Assembly: GCA_002633025.1 (NCBI GenBank)
Contig: NMRB01002875.1
Location: 1 to 64,000, forward strand
DNA from: Notospermus geniculatus
Lineage: Eukaryota > Nemertea > Pilidiophora > Heteronemertea > Lineidae
DNA: 64,000 bases
Direction: 5' to 3'
The notes below the pieces were generated by a model. The model ran no database searches. It saw only the letters and a list, made by a program, of their open reading frames with translations, and had not been told where the DNA came from. Position numbers and translations under genes: made by a program. Shown here piece by piece: positions 22,221-33,520 of the stretch. Positions within the stretch are counted from its first letter, which is position 1, and each line of letters begins with the position of its first letter.

Positions 22221-22674
22221 AACTGACCAAACTAATTCCTACCGAGCATGCGCAGCCTACTTTTGGACGGCCCGCTTATGCCGCTAGCACCAGCTGCCTC
22301 ATCGCTTTCCACCTGGCTGGAATATAGTGCACGTACATTTGACACCGCAAATCTCAAATAAAAGTAAAGAAAGTCAAATTATATAAAACAGTATACATTT
22401 ACCAAACGTGGAAATGTAAGATTTGAGACGAATAAATGCAGTAAATGATCAGAATAAGTAGCTTGTTGGCGGAACTTTACGGGCATGGGATGTGATTAGG
22501 CTGTCACGTTTTCACACTTTTAACCAATCAGAGGGCGTCCTTTGTTCACGTGCTTCTGTTTACCAATCAGATAAAATTAGGTCGACGAAACGTTTCTTGT
22601 ACGTGCCCATGAAACATTTCAATTCCATTTGGAATGTATTGGAACTACGACCCTCCGCCGGAAAAGTAGGGACC

Positions 22675-23120
22675 TCAGGGGCGGATCCAGGATTTTGCCT
22701 ACGGGGGGGGGTGCAGACAGGGCCAAAAGGGCAATACCCTAATGGAAAAGCCCAGGCCTCTTCAGGGACTCAGATTTAAACATAACATCATGCTATGCAA
22801 ACAATGGAATCGAATTCACATCGATTTCCGTAATTTGAAGCCCGAAATTCGAATTCGTTACATGTGTGAAGAGCATCCTCGATGAAAGGCGAGAGCGACC
22901 TGGACAGGGTGGGACAGGACCATACGAACGTCGCGGAGTTTGGGGGGCAAAGATTTGATAAAATGCCGGGCCGTATCCTAGTCCCTAACAGCGAGCGCCG
23001 CAGGCGCGAGGTGAAATATCGGCGGGGGGTCCGGGGGGCCTCCCCCGGGAAAATTTTAGAAACTAAGAGATGCTTAACGCCATTTCCCGGCACGAAAATG
23101 CCTTTTTTCGGCTTTGTGCC
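22675..23120. repeat. GGGGCGGATCCAGGATTTT-type dispersed repeat
   Basis: It begins AGGGGCGGATCCAGGATTTT with a G-run and continues with GAGCGCCGCAGGCGCGAGG and a GGGGGTCCGGGGGGCCTCCC block to the ambiguous base at 23121. This is typical of non-coding invertebrate transposon remnants; the open frames on both strands are not gene-like. Confidence 0.5.
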
Positions 23121-23210
23121 NTCAGGATCTGATAGGACCACCACGATTACTCCACGATTAAGATCGCGATTTCAATCGTGGCATGATTCGTGATAGCATG
23201 AACATAGCAT

Positions 23211-23452
23211 AAAGGGTGGTTTACACTAGGTTGCACCAAGTTGCAAGTTGCAGCAACTTGCAACTTGTTGCAAACTACCTGGGACGGTTTACACATAGAA
23301 ATATCGATGCAACATCCAGCGTGATCGAGTTGCAACAAGTTGCATGCCCGTTTACACATGCAACTTTTATGAAACTTTTTGGTCTTATCAGGTTTATGCA
23401 ACAAGTTGCATGAAGTTGCATATGAAAAGTTGCATGTGTAAACGGGTCTTAA
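23211..23452. mobile_element. MITE packed with TTGCAACAAGTTGCA words
   Basis: The ends AAAGGGTGGTTTACAC and GTGTAAACGGGTCTT are inverted. Inside, GCAACTTGCAACTTGTTGCA-like words occur about ten times in both orientations, so almost any two can pair. Confidence 0.75.
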
Positions 23453-23756
23453 CGCTGCAGAATATTAGAGAGGTTTAGAAATGGGTTGTCAACAATTCCT
23501 TCTACTGATTTATTTCCAAAGACTGGTTTCAAGCTCTTTACAATTCAGGCACACACACATACACACACGTATAGTTCACAAATTGGGAATCCAAAATCTG
23601 GCATTGGTGCTCCCAGGTTGGAGTCCAACCTGAATGCCTTATCCATTCATTTTGATTTTACAAGAAAGCTATTGTTTTGACAAGTTGTATCTAGAGAATT
23701 ACTAAATCCAAAGACAAATACGAGCTGAACATGAAAAGTCTTGAATGCTTTCTTTC

Positions 23757-24623
23757 TTAAAGGGACTAGGAAAATTGTTTTTAACTTCGGTTATTACAAA
23801 ATGCTAGTTCCTTCATGATAAATTCCCACCCTCAATTCACTTTTTCAATTAAAGGAGCACTGTATTGCCACTTTTTCTCGACGGCCGGCGCCACCGCGCC
23901 ACTCTCCAACCCAAGGGTCTAACTACGGTTCGGCGAATGACCCGATTTACTGCGTACATTTTGTAATGCATTTTTGTAGTTCGTCTTACCGCTGCAAGGT
24001 GGCTCCCAGCAGTCAAATAACGCAGTTGAGATCCAATACCGTGCTCCTTTAATCGTTAAATAGTGACACCCAGGTAAATCAGTTATCGCCTGACCATGGA
24101 GCAGCCACTATTTGAGCAATTGCTCAGCAGGTGTCTCCCATGGTCATTTGCCTACGTCACTGGGAATCTAATCAATAGTGTTGCTATATGTAATGTATGG
24201 AGCAGGCATAACATTTTACTTCTTGTTCCGCTTAATCACCAACTGACCAACAAAAACGAGCTTATGCAGTGTATCTGTCAAGAACATGAATATCCCCTAT
24301 GTGTGACAGTCGGCAATATTATGTAATCTTTTCACGACATTCCTAATCTGTGCTGATTAGATCGAGCATGATAACATGTAGGCACGTCTACTGTGCAATA
24401 AGTCCGTTAGGACCAGGCACCAGTCTGTCGCTGATAACCAGTGACGTCACGATTCGAGGCGCCACTCATGATTCTGGCATGGCTATGGGCAGAGGGGGGT
24501 ACCTAGGACACCCTGATTGGGTTGGTGTAACCTTGATAATTTAGGTGTTGCTGATTGATCTCGACCTGTCGACGACCTTTATCAAATACCAGGAGCTTGA
24601 AAAAATTTTCCTAGTCCCTTTAA
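23757..24623. mobile_element. TTAA-flanked element with AAGGGACTAGGAAAATT ends
   Basis: TTAA at 23757-23760 and 24620-24623 frames 23761-24619, whose inverted ends read AGGGACTAGGAAAATTG and AAATTTTCCTAGTCCCT. It contains the nested element at 23849-24052. The 76-codon frame at 24096 lies inside and is not supported as a gene. Confidence 0.8.
23849..24052. mobile_element. nested TTAA MITE, AAGGAGCACTGTATTG ends
   Basis: TTAA on both sides; ends AAAGGAGCACTGTATTGCC and CCAATACCGTGCTCCTTT. A second copy in the other orientation starts at 33310 (TTAAAGGAGCAGGGTATGCG). It shares the TTACAAAATGTA, GGAGAGTGG and CTGTCGAGAA blocks. Confidence 0.8.
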
Positions 24624-24944
24624 GCCTTGGCATGATTGCTAAATCAAAAGTTAATATCACACCTTTTATCAAACCTGCCGACAAATATTCTTAACCAATT
24701 TGTAAGGCACTGGTCCAGACATGAAATTCGTGTGTCCTGTTCTGTCAAATTGATCCTGAATAAATGTAAATCAAAATGTATTACTTTTCCAAAAATTGTT
24801 AAAATACCCAAAATCTACAAAACATCGCACCATAAAACATGCCAGGAAAATAAGGGTCACATTGTGAAACAAATATCCCAACCAAAGGGATAAGCCCCCG
24901 GCTCAACCGAGTAGGCTACTAAACTAAGATACAGAATGGAAGTA

Positions 24945-26021
24945 TCACCGAGCAAGTTTTAGTACATCAACTGCACGAATCACCCATCTTGAACCAATCT
25001 CCTGTTTGGTAATAAACAATAAAGACCTGTTTTTTCCGATCTCCACCTCGTATTTACTTTGTTCAGGGTGAAGAGAATAATTTATGTAAATTTTCCGAAG
25101 CGATGCGGGCCATCGCAGTGAGACATGAGAGAGCCTGACATGACTTTTTTCATTGAAACATTTGATTATTTCTAACAGACTGATTTTTGTGTACGAAAAC
25201 ATATCAAAATCGTAAAAGAATGTTCTTGTTGAATAATCTGTTCCAAAAATGCTATACCCAGCACTAGGTATTTTTTTAGTGGTGTTCGTGGAGCGTAACC
25301 TAGCACCAGATTTTGATAAATGTAAGGTGTATAACATTGTCTCTTCCTCTCTGTTGTTAGAAGTAAACGTTGAAATTAACATGTACAAATCGAGGGCGAG
25401 AAATAATACTTTGCAGATGTTGTGATTATACAATTTTACCGTTTTTGCCGTGGCATTTTGTGATAAGTGGAAAACGAAGACATTTTTCCGAGATTCTATG
25501 ATGAAAGTATAAGCTATAATTAACATCACATTGACATCTTTGAGGTAGCAAACCGCAGATACACCTTCCATGTTATCCTGAAGCTGCCAGACTGTACTCC
25601 CCAGGTTAACGGGGCCTCTCCATTCTAAACATTCCCTTCTGGTTTTCAAATCTATTCTGCCAAAGTATTTGCCACTTCTAAAATTATATACACTCAACAA
25701 AGGCCTGATATGAGATTTTTGGTTTTGTCTAGTTCCGCCAATAACTTCGTAAATGATTATGTAATTTAGCCTGTATGCAGCTTCAACTGAAATTGACTTG
25801 TCGTGGATATTTTTGTAAAACGTCACATTGTATCCCAGTTGGCAACTTGCAGTGTTAGCATCGATAAAATACGAAACTAGTCGAAGCCATGGGTTAGTGC
25901 CTCCGAATAACATAAAGAGAGGTTGTGTTGGATGGACATGTGCCAATGGTGGAGATCGGTGGTTTTCCATGGGTGGTATCAACGGTAACCTCCTATGGAT
26001 GCGGTACTCTCCTAATTTTTT
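24945..26021 (-). CDS. P2: terminal exon of the P1-P4 family
   Basis: A 358-codon open frame from the acceptor TAG at 26022-26024 (AACAATCTAG/AAAAAATTAG) to TGA. No ATG precedes the homologous region: the first ATG, at codon 18, lies after the shared motif, and an in-frame TTG at 25980 is not a normal eukaryotic start. Tyr-Arg-Ile is at codons 6-8, followed by HRRLPLIPP, the best match to P4. Later: SVYNFRSGKYFGRIDL, aligning with the Gly-Phe-x-Gly strand of P1 and P4; a Cys in the position of the Trp-Cys pair; and the C-terminal EIGKNRSLLFI ending VDVLKLAR, where the acidic-Gly turn is lost. Function unknown; a secreted or cytosolic location cannot be decided without the 5' exon. Confidence 0.72.
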   Translation of the reverse strand, partial: KKLGEYRIHRRLPLIPPMENHRSPPLAHVHPTQPLFMLFGGTNPWLRLVSYFIDANTASCQLGYNVTFYKNIHDKSISVEAAYRLNYIIIYEVIGGTRQNQKSHIRPLLSVYNFRSGKYFGRIDLKTRRECLEWRGPVNLGSTVWQLQDNMEGVSAVCYLKDVNVMLIIAYTFIIESRKNVFVFHLSQNATAKTVKLYNHNICKVLFLALDLYMLISTFTSNNREEETMLYTLHLSKSGARLRSTNTTKKIPSAGYSIFGTDYSTRTFFYDFDMFSYTKISLLEIIKCFNEKSHVRLSHVSLRWPASLRKIYINYSLHPEQSKYEVEIGKNRSLLFITKQEIGSRWVIRAVDVLKLAR

Positions 26022-26164
26022 CTAGATTGTTGAACAAATACATGTATATTAGTCTTGGCGGTTTTATTTGTACTACTTAGAAACAATTACTGGCTCAAGC
26101 GAATTAGTGATAAAGTCTGGCAACATCTAAGTGCGACCCAATGGAATGCGGAAGTTAGACAATT

Positions 26165-26301
26165 ATTAGGGAGTTATCGCAAAGCCCCCGAAACGTCAAC
26201 GCGAACGTCAAACACATTGTTCGATGCCACGAAGACAGCACTGAACAAAAGGATAGACGTTCGCGGTGGAGTTTCGGGGGCTTTGCGAAAACTCCCTATT
26301 A
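26165..26301. mobile_element. MITE with GCAAAGCCCCCGAAACG arms
   Basis: ATTAGGGAGTTATCGCAAAG...CGAAACGTCAACGCGAACGTC is mirrored to GCGAAAACTCCCTATTA. Sibling hairpins are embedded in the duplicated segments at 38617-38728 and 41211-41323. Confidence 0.8.
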
Positions 26302-26483
26302 CTTGGATCGGCAACGCGATCATACTTTAGTGGTGCCTGAATAGGTATACATGTGCGTCATTCCACATTCGAATGGCGCGAGGTTTATGAACGATAGCTC
26401 CGCAATGGCTGGGTCAAATTTGACGAAACATTCTGTGAAATATGTGATGATAAACAGGAAGTCAATTTCCAGAATCTTAGCAA

Positions 26484-26640
26484 ATTTTCGACCCCAACCG
26501 GGGTCTTCTTCAGGCTGGCACTTTCAAGTCGAGCTACCAGAAGTGCTACTGGTAGCTCGACTTCCGGTTGTCCTGCTGAAACCTGAACCGGCATCCAGTT
26601 CCACCGTGCAGCACGTTAGCAACTGGTGACGGGGTCCGCC
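26484..26640. repeat. decayed foldback related to 1242-1417
   Basis: It shares ATTTTCGACCCCAACCGGGG, CTTCTTCAGGCTGGCACTTT and GTCGAGCTACCAGAAGTG with the foldback at 1242. ACCAGAAGTGCTACTGGTAG forms an inner hairpin. Confidence 0.65.
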
Positions 26641-26675
26641 ATGTTGGCTGGATTCCCTGCCACGATAACTGGCGC

Positions 26676-26738
26676 ATTCGGACGTTGATTGGTTGATTCT
26701 GATTGGTCCAATCAGAATCAACCAATCAACGTCCGAAT
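26676..26738. repeat. perfect 63-bp palindrome
   Basis: Two 31-bp arms separated by one base (T at 26707). The left arm begins ATTCGGACGTTGATTGG and the right arm ends CCAATCAACGTCCGAAT. It contains four CCAAT/ATTGG pentamers. Confidence 0.95.
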
Positions 26739-27071
26739 TCAGAGGGCGACAGTAGGCTCTTAAATCGTCAGATGTAGAGACTACTCCGTGGTCTAGCTGA
26801 AACCAGCTCGCTAGGGGATCCTTCATAATCCTTGACACGCCCATCGGGCGCTCACCAGCCGCCCGTCAGCTACCCACCAGGAACCGGGTACATCTGACGA
26901 TTTTTGGTCGTCACCAGGGGCCCAGATATCCTCCGGACACTGGTCGAAGTCCGACAGGTATCTCGCCAGCCACCCGCGGGTGCGCGACCAAGTCCCCTCA
27001 AAATCACTCGACTGCCGGAAGGACAGGGGGGGTCGATAGCCGTTGGGACGGTATCGGTCAACCATTTTTAG

Positions 27072-27985
27072 CTCATTTCAAATGGGTAGTCTGTAGTTTC
27101 CGGAAAGCTGGAAACCTGGAAAGTTGGAAAGTACCAGAAAGTGTTAAATTGTAGAAAAAGGATTACATAAAACCAAAAAGAGATAAACGGAATGTGCGAA
27201 CTTCTTACATCACAGCAGTATGATCAGTGAACAAATAAATCACAGCTGCTATCCTAGCTCGGCACTCGTCGTTTTAGTTATTAACAAATCCGAAAATATC
27301 TTCCTGCGGCCCACCTACAATTTTGTTGGTTCGCCTTTCAGATGAAACCAAGGCTACTACCTTAGTTTGCGTTAGACGGCAGAAGTGGACTAGAAGCCGA
27401 TTCGTGGTCCTAAAGGGGGCCTGAAAATGAGCGCTAACGTACAGTTACTTCCATGGAGGAACATCCATACTTCGACATTTGTTCAATAATTTTTAGCATT
27501 TTCTTAATCAAAAGCGCATATTCGTGTCGTTTAGGAGATTTTTCTGATCAGCCAATCTCAATCCCGAATCCACGGCCTGTTCTCCGCCATGCTATCGTAA
27601 CAGAGTGGTCACAATGCATCATGTCAGCATCTGATTCGCACCACAGAAATCGCCCGTACCGGCGATAACAACATGCTGTAGTCGCCCTCTCCGTGCACAC
27701 ACCTCACAATTTAAAAAAAAAAAGCATGTGGGAGGTATGGGGTTAATATCGCTCAATCCATATCAGAAAAGCATCCAAAAGTACCTGAAATAACAACATA
27801 TTTACCTGGTGACGACGACCACAGCACATGACAACAACAAACTTGGAACACGACCAGGATCATTCCATCGGGATATTCCAGATTTTATACTGATCCTTTG
27901 GGATTCCCCACACTTTCCAGCTTTCCAACATACTTTCCAGGTTTCCAGCTTTCCGGAAACTACAGACTACCTTTCAAATGGAGCC
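27072..27985. mobile_element. element with GTAGTTTCCGGAAAGCTGG TIRs
   Basis: GGTAGTCTGTAGTTTCCGG...AACCTGGAAAGT at the left is inverted at the right (ACTTTCCAGGTTTCCAG...AACTACAGACTACC). About 910 bp. No supported gene between the ends. Confidence 0.8.
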
Positions 27986-28069
27986 ATCCTTAACCGTTGG
28001 TCGGATCCTCAGCAAATTTTTATCGTAGGTTCGCCTGATGAATACATGATACAGAATACGGGTCTTTGA

Positions 28070-28860
28070 TTTGACCTTTTTTCAAGGCCACAGAGGTCAA
28101 AGTTAAAAATTTTTGCGTTAGGTGGCATGTTTCTTGGCCGAAGGGGCTATTGACCTGAAACTTGGTACATACATTATATTCCCCTAGGTCAGATGAACAA
28201 TGACATCAAGTTTCGGCTCAATTCGATTCTTGGCTTGGCCACTAGGTGCCTAAAACCGAACAACGAATTGTTCTTCTGGTACATTCAACCACAGGTGAGC
28301 ACATGGTCCATGGACCATTTTTTGTAGTCTCGCGCAACCAGCCCCTCGGCCATACTCCGAGGTCGCCAGACCGAGGGTCTGGCACGGAACGAAATTTCCA
28401 TTGAATTTTCTTATTCCGAAAATTCAAAATAAGGGGAGCTTCGCTGATTGGCTAGTCACCACCAATGCGTCATGGATCTCAAAAGTTAGTGACGTAGCCT
28501 GCAGGAGGAATAATGGCTGCGCCCAGAGAACTCGAAGCATGAAAATTAGCAAGGTGAATTGCCTCAATTTGTGTTGTCAAGTCAATTTATAGTGTCTTTC
28601 ATTGGAATTTCAGACAGGTATGTATATATTTTTTCGATTGGGGACGAAATTGTGGTATAAAAAGTGCGGTAGGGCTAACAGCAAGGGCTACAAAATACTC
28701 GCAAGCTGCATGCTTTTTGCATTGATTGTGCATTGTGTTCTACGTCATCGGCGGTAGACTGTCCGCCATGATGGTTTTACAAGTCAAAGTAACCATCTGG
28801 ACCAGACTCTAAAATTGGCAATTTATTGGAAATTGCAAGAGTCTGGTGGCACGAGACTAC
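28070..28860. repeat. CACCTGGTGGCC-type repeat and a GTAGTCTCG-ended element
   Basis: 28070-28310 is a copy of the repeat also seen at 39360, 52620, 55000 and 57960 (GGTCACAGAGGTCAAAGTT, GACACCAAGTTTCGG, TTGGCTTGGCCAC), ending in the palindrome ATGGTCCATGGACCAT. 28325-28860 has weak inverted ends GTAGTCTCG..CAACCAG and CTGGTGGCACGAGACTAC. Confidence 0.55.
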
Positions 28861-29019
28861 ATTTCTTGATGAATTTGTAACTCATCGGAACAAAATAGAC
28901 ACCGGCTGATTACTGGCCAGTGTCCCACTGGGGTGCCCGTCGAAAACCATATTATTCAAGGATGCCTGAAAGATATGTTGGAAAATCCCTCCCAGACCGC
29001 AACGTCGCAAAAAATACCA

Positions 29020-30170
29020 ATGTCAATATGGGTATTCGAAAACCCTGGACTGAGAAACACTGGATTGGACTGGATTGGATTGGACTGTGACTGACTGCTC
29101 TCCACCACCTGCCAGTCATTGGCACATGTCTGATGACTTTGTGGAAATGAAAATGATGTCAGCTGATATACATGTAGGCCTATTTGCCGAAGAATTGTGA
29201 AATGGTATATCGATATATACATGTACTGTCCGAAGCAATCGAAAATGCAATCAATATTTTAGGAAAGATATTGCATGACCTCATGTCTGATTGTGTTGGT
29301 CCTATGATATGAACTTTGGAGGCCTATGAAAAATGTGACTCCAGTGGGATGTAGGCACATGTGTGACAGAGGGAATTGAAGTGGGACCTCTTAGCCGACA
29401 CCTCTGTCAGCAGGACACCTTTATATTAAGGACACCAAAACTCAGTCCCAAACTGGGTACTTTCTATTCATTTTGACCTCCGTAATCAGTGCTGAAGGTG
29501 TCTTTAATAGAGAGGTTTTAAATACTGGTACCATTTACAGGTTTCATTTTCTGCATTTTTTATTTTTAACACCACTGAGTACACTCATTCAGTCGGTTGT
29601 TTTGGAGCATGTTCAGTTTCCTTGCAGTCAATTCAGTACATGTAGTTTGTTCTAAAAGAGTATCCATACTTGTATAGGCTATTGAAAACCCTAAATCAAA
29701 ACACTAGCTTTCGAATTGCTGTGGGTCCAGCGCCTACCCATGTTCTGATTTGAATTATTGCATAAAACAAAGGATAGTCCAGGCTCTGGGGGTGTTTTCG
29801 CGTACATGTCTCTTTTAGAGCCAAATGTGGCATTTTCTTAATTGCACATGATGAGGACGCACTATTTCGTTACTGGGCTATCCCAGACAATCAAAAACCT
29901 GCTTATGTAACCCAGAGGTACCATATTTCTATCTGTTCACCATACATTTATTGGGTGTAAACCCAACCATGTAAAAGTTTTGTGTACATCGCTTCCATCT
30001 ACCCTGTACATTGTGATAGAATTGGCAAATGGAGTTAGCATAGGGATCTAATTAAATTCAAATTACACAAAAACGTATCCAGGTGGTGGAGAGCAGTGAG
30101 TCACAGTCCAATCCAATCCAATCCAGTGTTTCTCAGTCCAGGTTTTTCGAATACCCTGTCAATATATCCT
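29020..30170. mobile_element. 1.15-kb element with ~85-bp TIRs containing GGATTGGACT repeats
   Basis: TGTCAATATGGGTATTCGAA...CTGAGAAACACTGGATTGG at 29020-29109 is found inverted at about 30080-30170 (CCAGTGTTTCTCAGTCCAGG...CGAATACCCTGTCAATAT). The interior has no supported gene. Confidence 0.8.
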
Positions 30171-30257
30171 CCGGCGACTGCTGCATTTATGACTGACGCA
30201 TTACTGTGCTTTGACTTAAACAAATAATATTGCTGACGCACATCTCTCTGTTGTGTT

Positions 30258-30505
30258 AAGGGCCTGTCGCACTGAAGTAGTTCTCAAAACGTCTTGCCCC
30301 GTCCTAAAAAATTCGTAAAACGGGCTAGAACGTGTAACCCTTGGCAAATAATGCCTCGATGTTATGGGGCACTCTTCCCGTGCATGAAGTTCGTAAAACG
30401 ACTGTAAAAAGTTGCCACTACGTCCACTCCGTTCGTACACAGTTGAACCCGTTCGACAAAATCTTCAAGAACGTACTGACAACTAGCTCAGTGTGACAGG
30501 GTCAG
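30258..30505. mobile_element. MITE with GGCCTGTCGCACTGA ends
   Basis: AAGGGCCTGTCGCACTGAAG at the left and CTCAGTGTGACAGGGTC at the right are inverted. The interior carries repeated CGTAAAACG and CGTTCG words in both orientations. Confidence 0.7.
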
Positions 30506-30521
30506 CATGGACAGAATACGA

Positions 30522-30836
30522 TTAACGAATACCCACCACTTTCTGATACATCCGGGCTCCCTGGTATTCAAATGTCTCTTCTTTCTCCATACACGCCCCT
30601 TTCTTTTTATTCAATTGACACACACGTACTGTGTTGTTATGGAAAAAGTTAATTGTCGTGCAGTCTTCGTGCAAACACTTGGCGGCACATGTCAGGGAGG
30701 AACGTATCCCTTCGTGCTCTGAGTCTGGTTTAAGAATATTCCAACCGAATACAACTTTTTTGAAGCTCTCTGTTACGATTCTTTCTGGTGTATTTGAAGC
30801 TGTCATGTCTGCAGTGCTCCGCAAACTTCGGTCCAT
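30522..30836 (-). CDS. PAN/apple-like domain fragment
   Basis: The frame reads Cys-x3-Cys-x4-Cys (CAAKCLHEDC), then NFF, then Cys-x-Leu (VCQLN), followed by KKGACMEKEETFEYQGARMY. This cysteine and Phe spacing is that of PAN/apple domains, disulphide-stapled extracellular modules that bind proteins or sugars. About 55 residues of N-terminal sequence precede it, without a clear signal peptide. The paralogous exon at 50322 ends in a splice donor just after MYQRK, so the seven codons past that point here may be intronic readthrough. A single exon of a longer secreted or membrane gene, or a mobilised copy; no neighbouring exon was found. Confidence 0.5.
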   Translation of the reverse strand: MDRSLRSTADMTASNTPERIVTESFKKVVFGWNILKPDSEHEGIRSSLTCAAKCLHEDCTTINFFHNNTVRVCQLNKKKGACMEKEETFEYQGARMYQKVVGIR

Positions 30837-31579
30837 GCGTTTTTTGCAGGAAAATCAGCTGACCGTCCAACGGACTATATCAATCTGTGCAGCAAAATTG
30901 GCGCTTATAGTTGATGATATACTGGCGTGCATGCGGTGCGGTGCGGTGGTAATGCATTTAAAGGGAGACTTCATGCAGTGTGTAAAATATTGAATTTTTG
31001 AAATATCACAATGCAGATTTATGAAGGTAAAAGAAATAGGCCTAGGCAGTCTCAGTAGGCCTATTAGCTCATTCACTACAATAAAGATCGTCCGCCTATT
31101 GACACTAGTGGCAACTCATAGTAAAAGTCGCCATGAAAAATTCAGAAGTTTACAATGGGTGGAGTCTTCCTTTAAAAAAATTGTAGTATAATTTTTCGTG
31201 TACAGTTTACACGTTGATTATTGTTAAATTGGCATTCAGAAAATTCAAACAAAAATTTCGCAGTGTGGACTGGGCTTTAGAAGTAATTTCACTCAATCCG
31301 CCATGTTCCCTTCCAACATCCATTGCAGTCGGCCGTCGTCGGGTGATGATGTCCGATATCACTCGACGTCGTTCGCTATTTTGCTTCTCGCCTACACGAT
31401 GTCAGGTTTGTGGTGTGCACGCATGNATCCCCTTTTGGTTAATCATGGATCCCTGTTCCAGTTATGCAATACTTCTCAAGGTCAGAGGTCAAGGTCACAG
31501 AAAACTAGCTCTAGAGTAGTAAACTTCTCATCGGAAACCATTGACATCGCTCCGATGTCCTTTTCTTGTTGAAATTGAT

Positions 31580-31900
31580 GTATTACACGGACAGCAAGTT
31601 TTCCTAAATATCGCCAAAACCATTGGAGCTACAGCAATGGTATTTGCACCCAATCTGTAGCAACATGTTGGGCATAGAACCATGGTGTTTTGCCAGAAAT
31701 CAATTTTAAATAATTAAAGAGAAAATAATGACATTTTGTGAAATCACTTTTTTCACAATTTTTGAAAAATCGTCCAATTTCACATTTTCTCTCTGCATCA
31801 TATTCAACTTGCCTGACTGACCAACATCTGCAACTTTTCCCGTTTGCTGTACCTCCAATGGTTTTTGAGATATTTAGGAAAACTTGCTGTCCTTTTACCT
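31580..31900. repeat. foldback with GCAAGTTTTCCTAAATAT arms
   Basis: ACAGCAAGTTTTCCTAAATA...CATTGGAGCTACAGC is inverted at about 31845-31892 (CTGTACCTCCAATGG...ATATTTAGGAAAACTTGCTGT). The 100-codon frame across it on the minus strand is judged an artefact. Confidence 0.7.
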
Positions 31901-32222
31901 TCCTACAAGAGTGTACATTAGTGTACGCCATCTCAATGATTTCCTAACCACTGATTGCTGCTGATATACTCCTAAATATCCTTTGCGTATGCCGGAATAA
32001 AAAATGAAGTGATTTTCGGCAACACAAAAGGAACTGCGGAAATCGAAGTGAACTGGATGACTAGTAAGTACAAGTCAATTACTGCCTTCAACACCAGAAG
32101 GACTTAGAAATCCCCACTCAAGATCAGTAAGAACATGGCCAAACGGAGTACATGTATTAGCCTTTATTCTATACAACTGTGTACCCATTAGTACAGCTGT
32201 CGGTTCAGTCCAGCGTGCTCCC

Positions 32223-32476
32223 TTAAAGATAATGTATCACGGGTATTTTCACGGGTCAGGCGAAAATCATTGTTTATTTACATGTACATTTTGTTTGTGT
32301 CCAGTCTTTTTTGCCTGATGAGTAATTTGTTTGTGGCATGCCACTCTAGAAATTCTTTTACCGAAAGTATTCCGTTTGGTGGGTTGCATGTCCCAAGGGT
32401 CCAAAATAACATAATGTAAATATACATGTTTACAAACATTGAATGTAAACAATGAAGTCATGATACATTATCTTAA
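32223..32476. mobile_element. uninterrupted TTAA MITE, sibling of 410-869
   Basis: TTAAAGATAATGTATCACG at the left and TGATACATTATCTTAA at the right; about 250 bp. The same internal blocks occur as in 410-869, without the insertion. Confidence 0.85.
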
Positions 32477-32866
32477 TCTTAAGGAGAGAGACGTCCTTTT
32501 GCCACTCGAGTTGTTGAATGTGTTGTCGGCATCACAGAATCTATCACGTCGTAGTCCTCCTGCCAGACCCTGCATCAAAGACGTAACACTTTCGATCAAC
32601 GTAACTTTGTTCAGCCAGTACTTAGTTTCTTTCAGGAAATAAAGAATTGTTTTGGTGATTTATTGACTGAATGTTAATCGATGATAAAACGAGTTTTTGT
32701 CAGTCTCTATTGTGATATTGTGTGTTACCTTTCAACTCAATGGGAGCAGCAGTGATCAAGTTGCTTGGATCTCTTGCTAGCGGTTATGAGGTCCGTGGTT
32801 CGAATCCCACTTTCGGCGTGGGACTCTAGGCAGATCTCTCTTCCAACGTTGGTGTATACACGCTGG

Positions 32867-33097
32867 TGACTCAGCTTTTATTCGTACGCGATTTTACTCA
32901 TGCATAACTAATCGTGTTGACTCTTTTTGCAGTTGTTCCGGCAAATAGAAGGGGTGACAGCTTGTTTTTAATCACCAGTGATTACAAGACAAGCTGTCAC
33001 CCCTTCTATATGCCGAAACAACTGCAAAAATAGTCAACACAATTAGTTATGCATGAGTAAAATCGCGTACGAAAAAAAAGTTGAGTCACCAGCATGG
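32867..33097. mobile_element. foldback with ~90-bp arms
   Basis: GCTGGTGACTCAGCTTTTAT...GGGGTGACAGCTTG is mirrored by CAAGCTGTCACCCC...AGTTGAGTCACCAGC. The loop is about 25 bp. A decayed tRNA-like B box (GTGGTTCGAATCCCAC, about 32795) lies just outside. Confidence 0.85.
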
Positions 33098-33309
33098 TAT
33101 AAATGGGTATTGGGGCGGAATAAAAAGCTCATTTGAAGTTCTACTCAAAGTTTACAGGTGTGACATGAATCAGCGTCCTAGAAATGCAGATCCGCCAAAC
33201 AATAGCCCGCTATTGTAAGGTTATATTCGAATGGTCATGGTCTCTCTAGCCATATGTTCTAATCCCTTGCTGAACAATAAGACCAGAATTTGATTCCATT
33301 CACACCTGC

Positions 33310-33520
33310 TTAAAGGAGCAGGGTATGCGATCCCTCGTAGCGGTATTTTGACTGCCGACGTGGAGGGAGCCATCTAGCGGCAGCAATAGGAACTACGAAA
33401 AACCATTACAAAATGTATATAGTACACCGGGCCCATTCGCCCACAACGTAGTTAATCGCTGGTGTTGGAGAGTGGTGTGCACGGCGATGGTGGCACGGCT
33501 GTCGAGAAGTAAAATCGGAT
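33310..33520. mobile_element. second copy of the AAGGAGCA TTAA MITE
   Basis: It starts TTAAAGGAGCAGGGTATGCG and follows the nested MITE at 23849-24052 in reverse orientation through TTACAAAATGTA, TTGGAGAGTGG and GCTGTCGAGAAGT. The far terminus is eroded. Confidence 0.65.

Noticed and set aside
22788-23193. Overlapping 118- and 103-codon frames on opposite strands
   Set aside because: GC-rich repeat text (GGGGCGGATCC type) interrupted by an ambiguous base; no domain.
24096-24326. 76-codon plus frame resembling a small hydrophobic protein
   Set aside because: It lies wholly inside the TTAA element 23757-24623 and has no recognised motif.
26823-27065. GC-rich 80-codon minus frame (WSRTRGWLARYLSDFDQ) as a gene
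   Set aside because: Contains Trp/Arg-rich sequence but no recognised domain, no splice context and competing frames; could be an exon relic but is unsupported.
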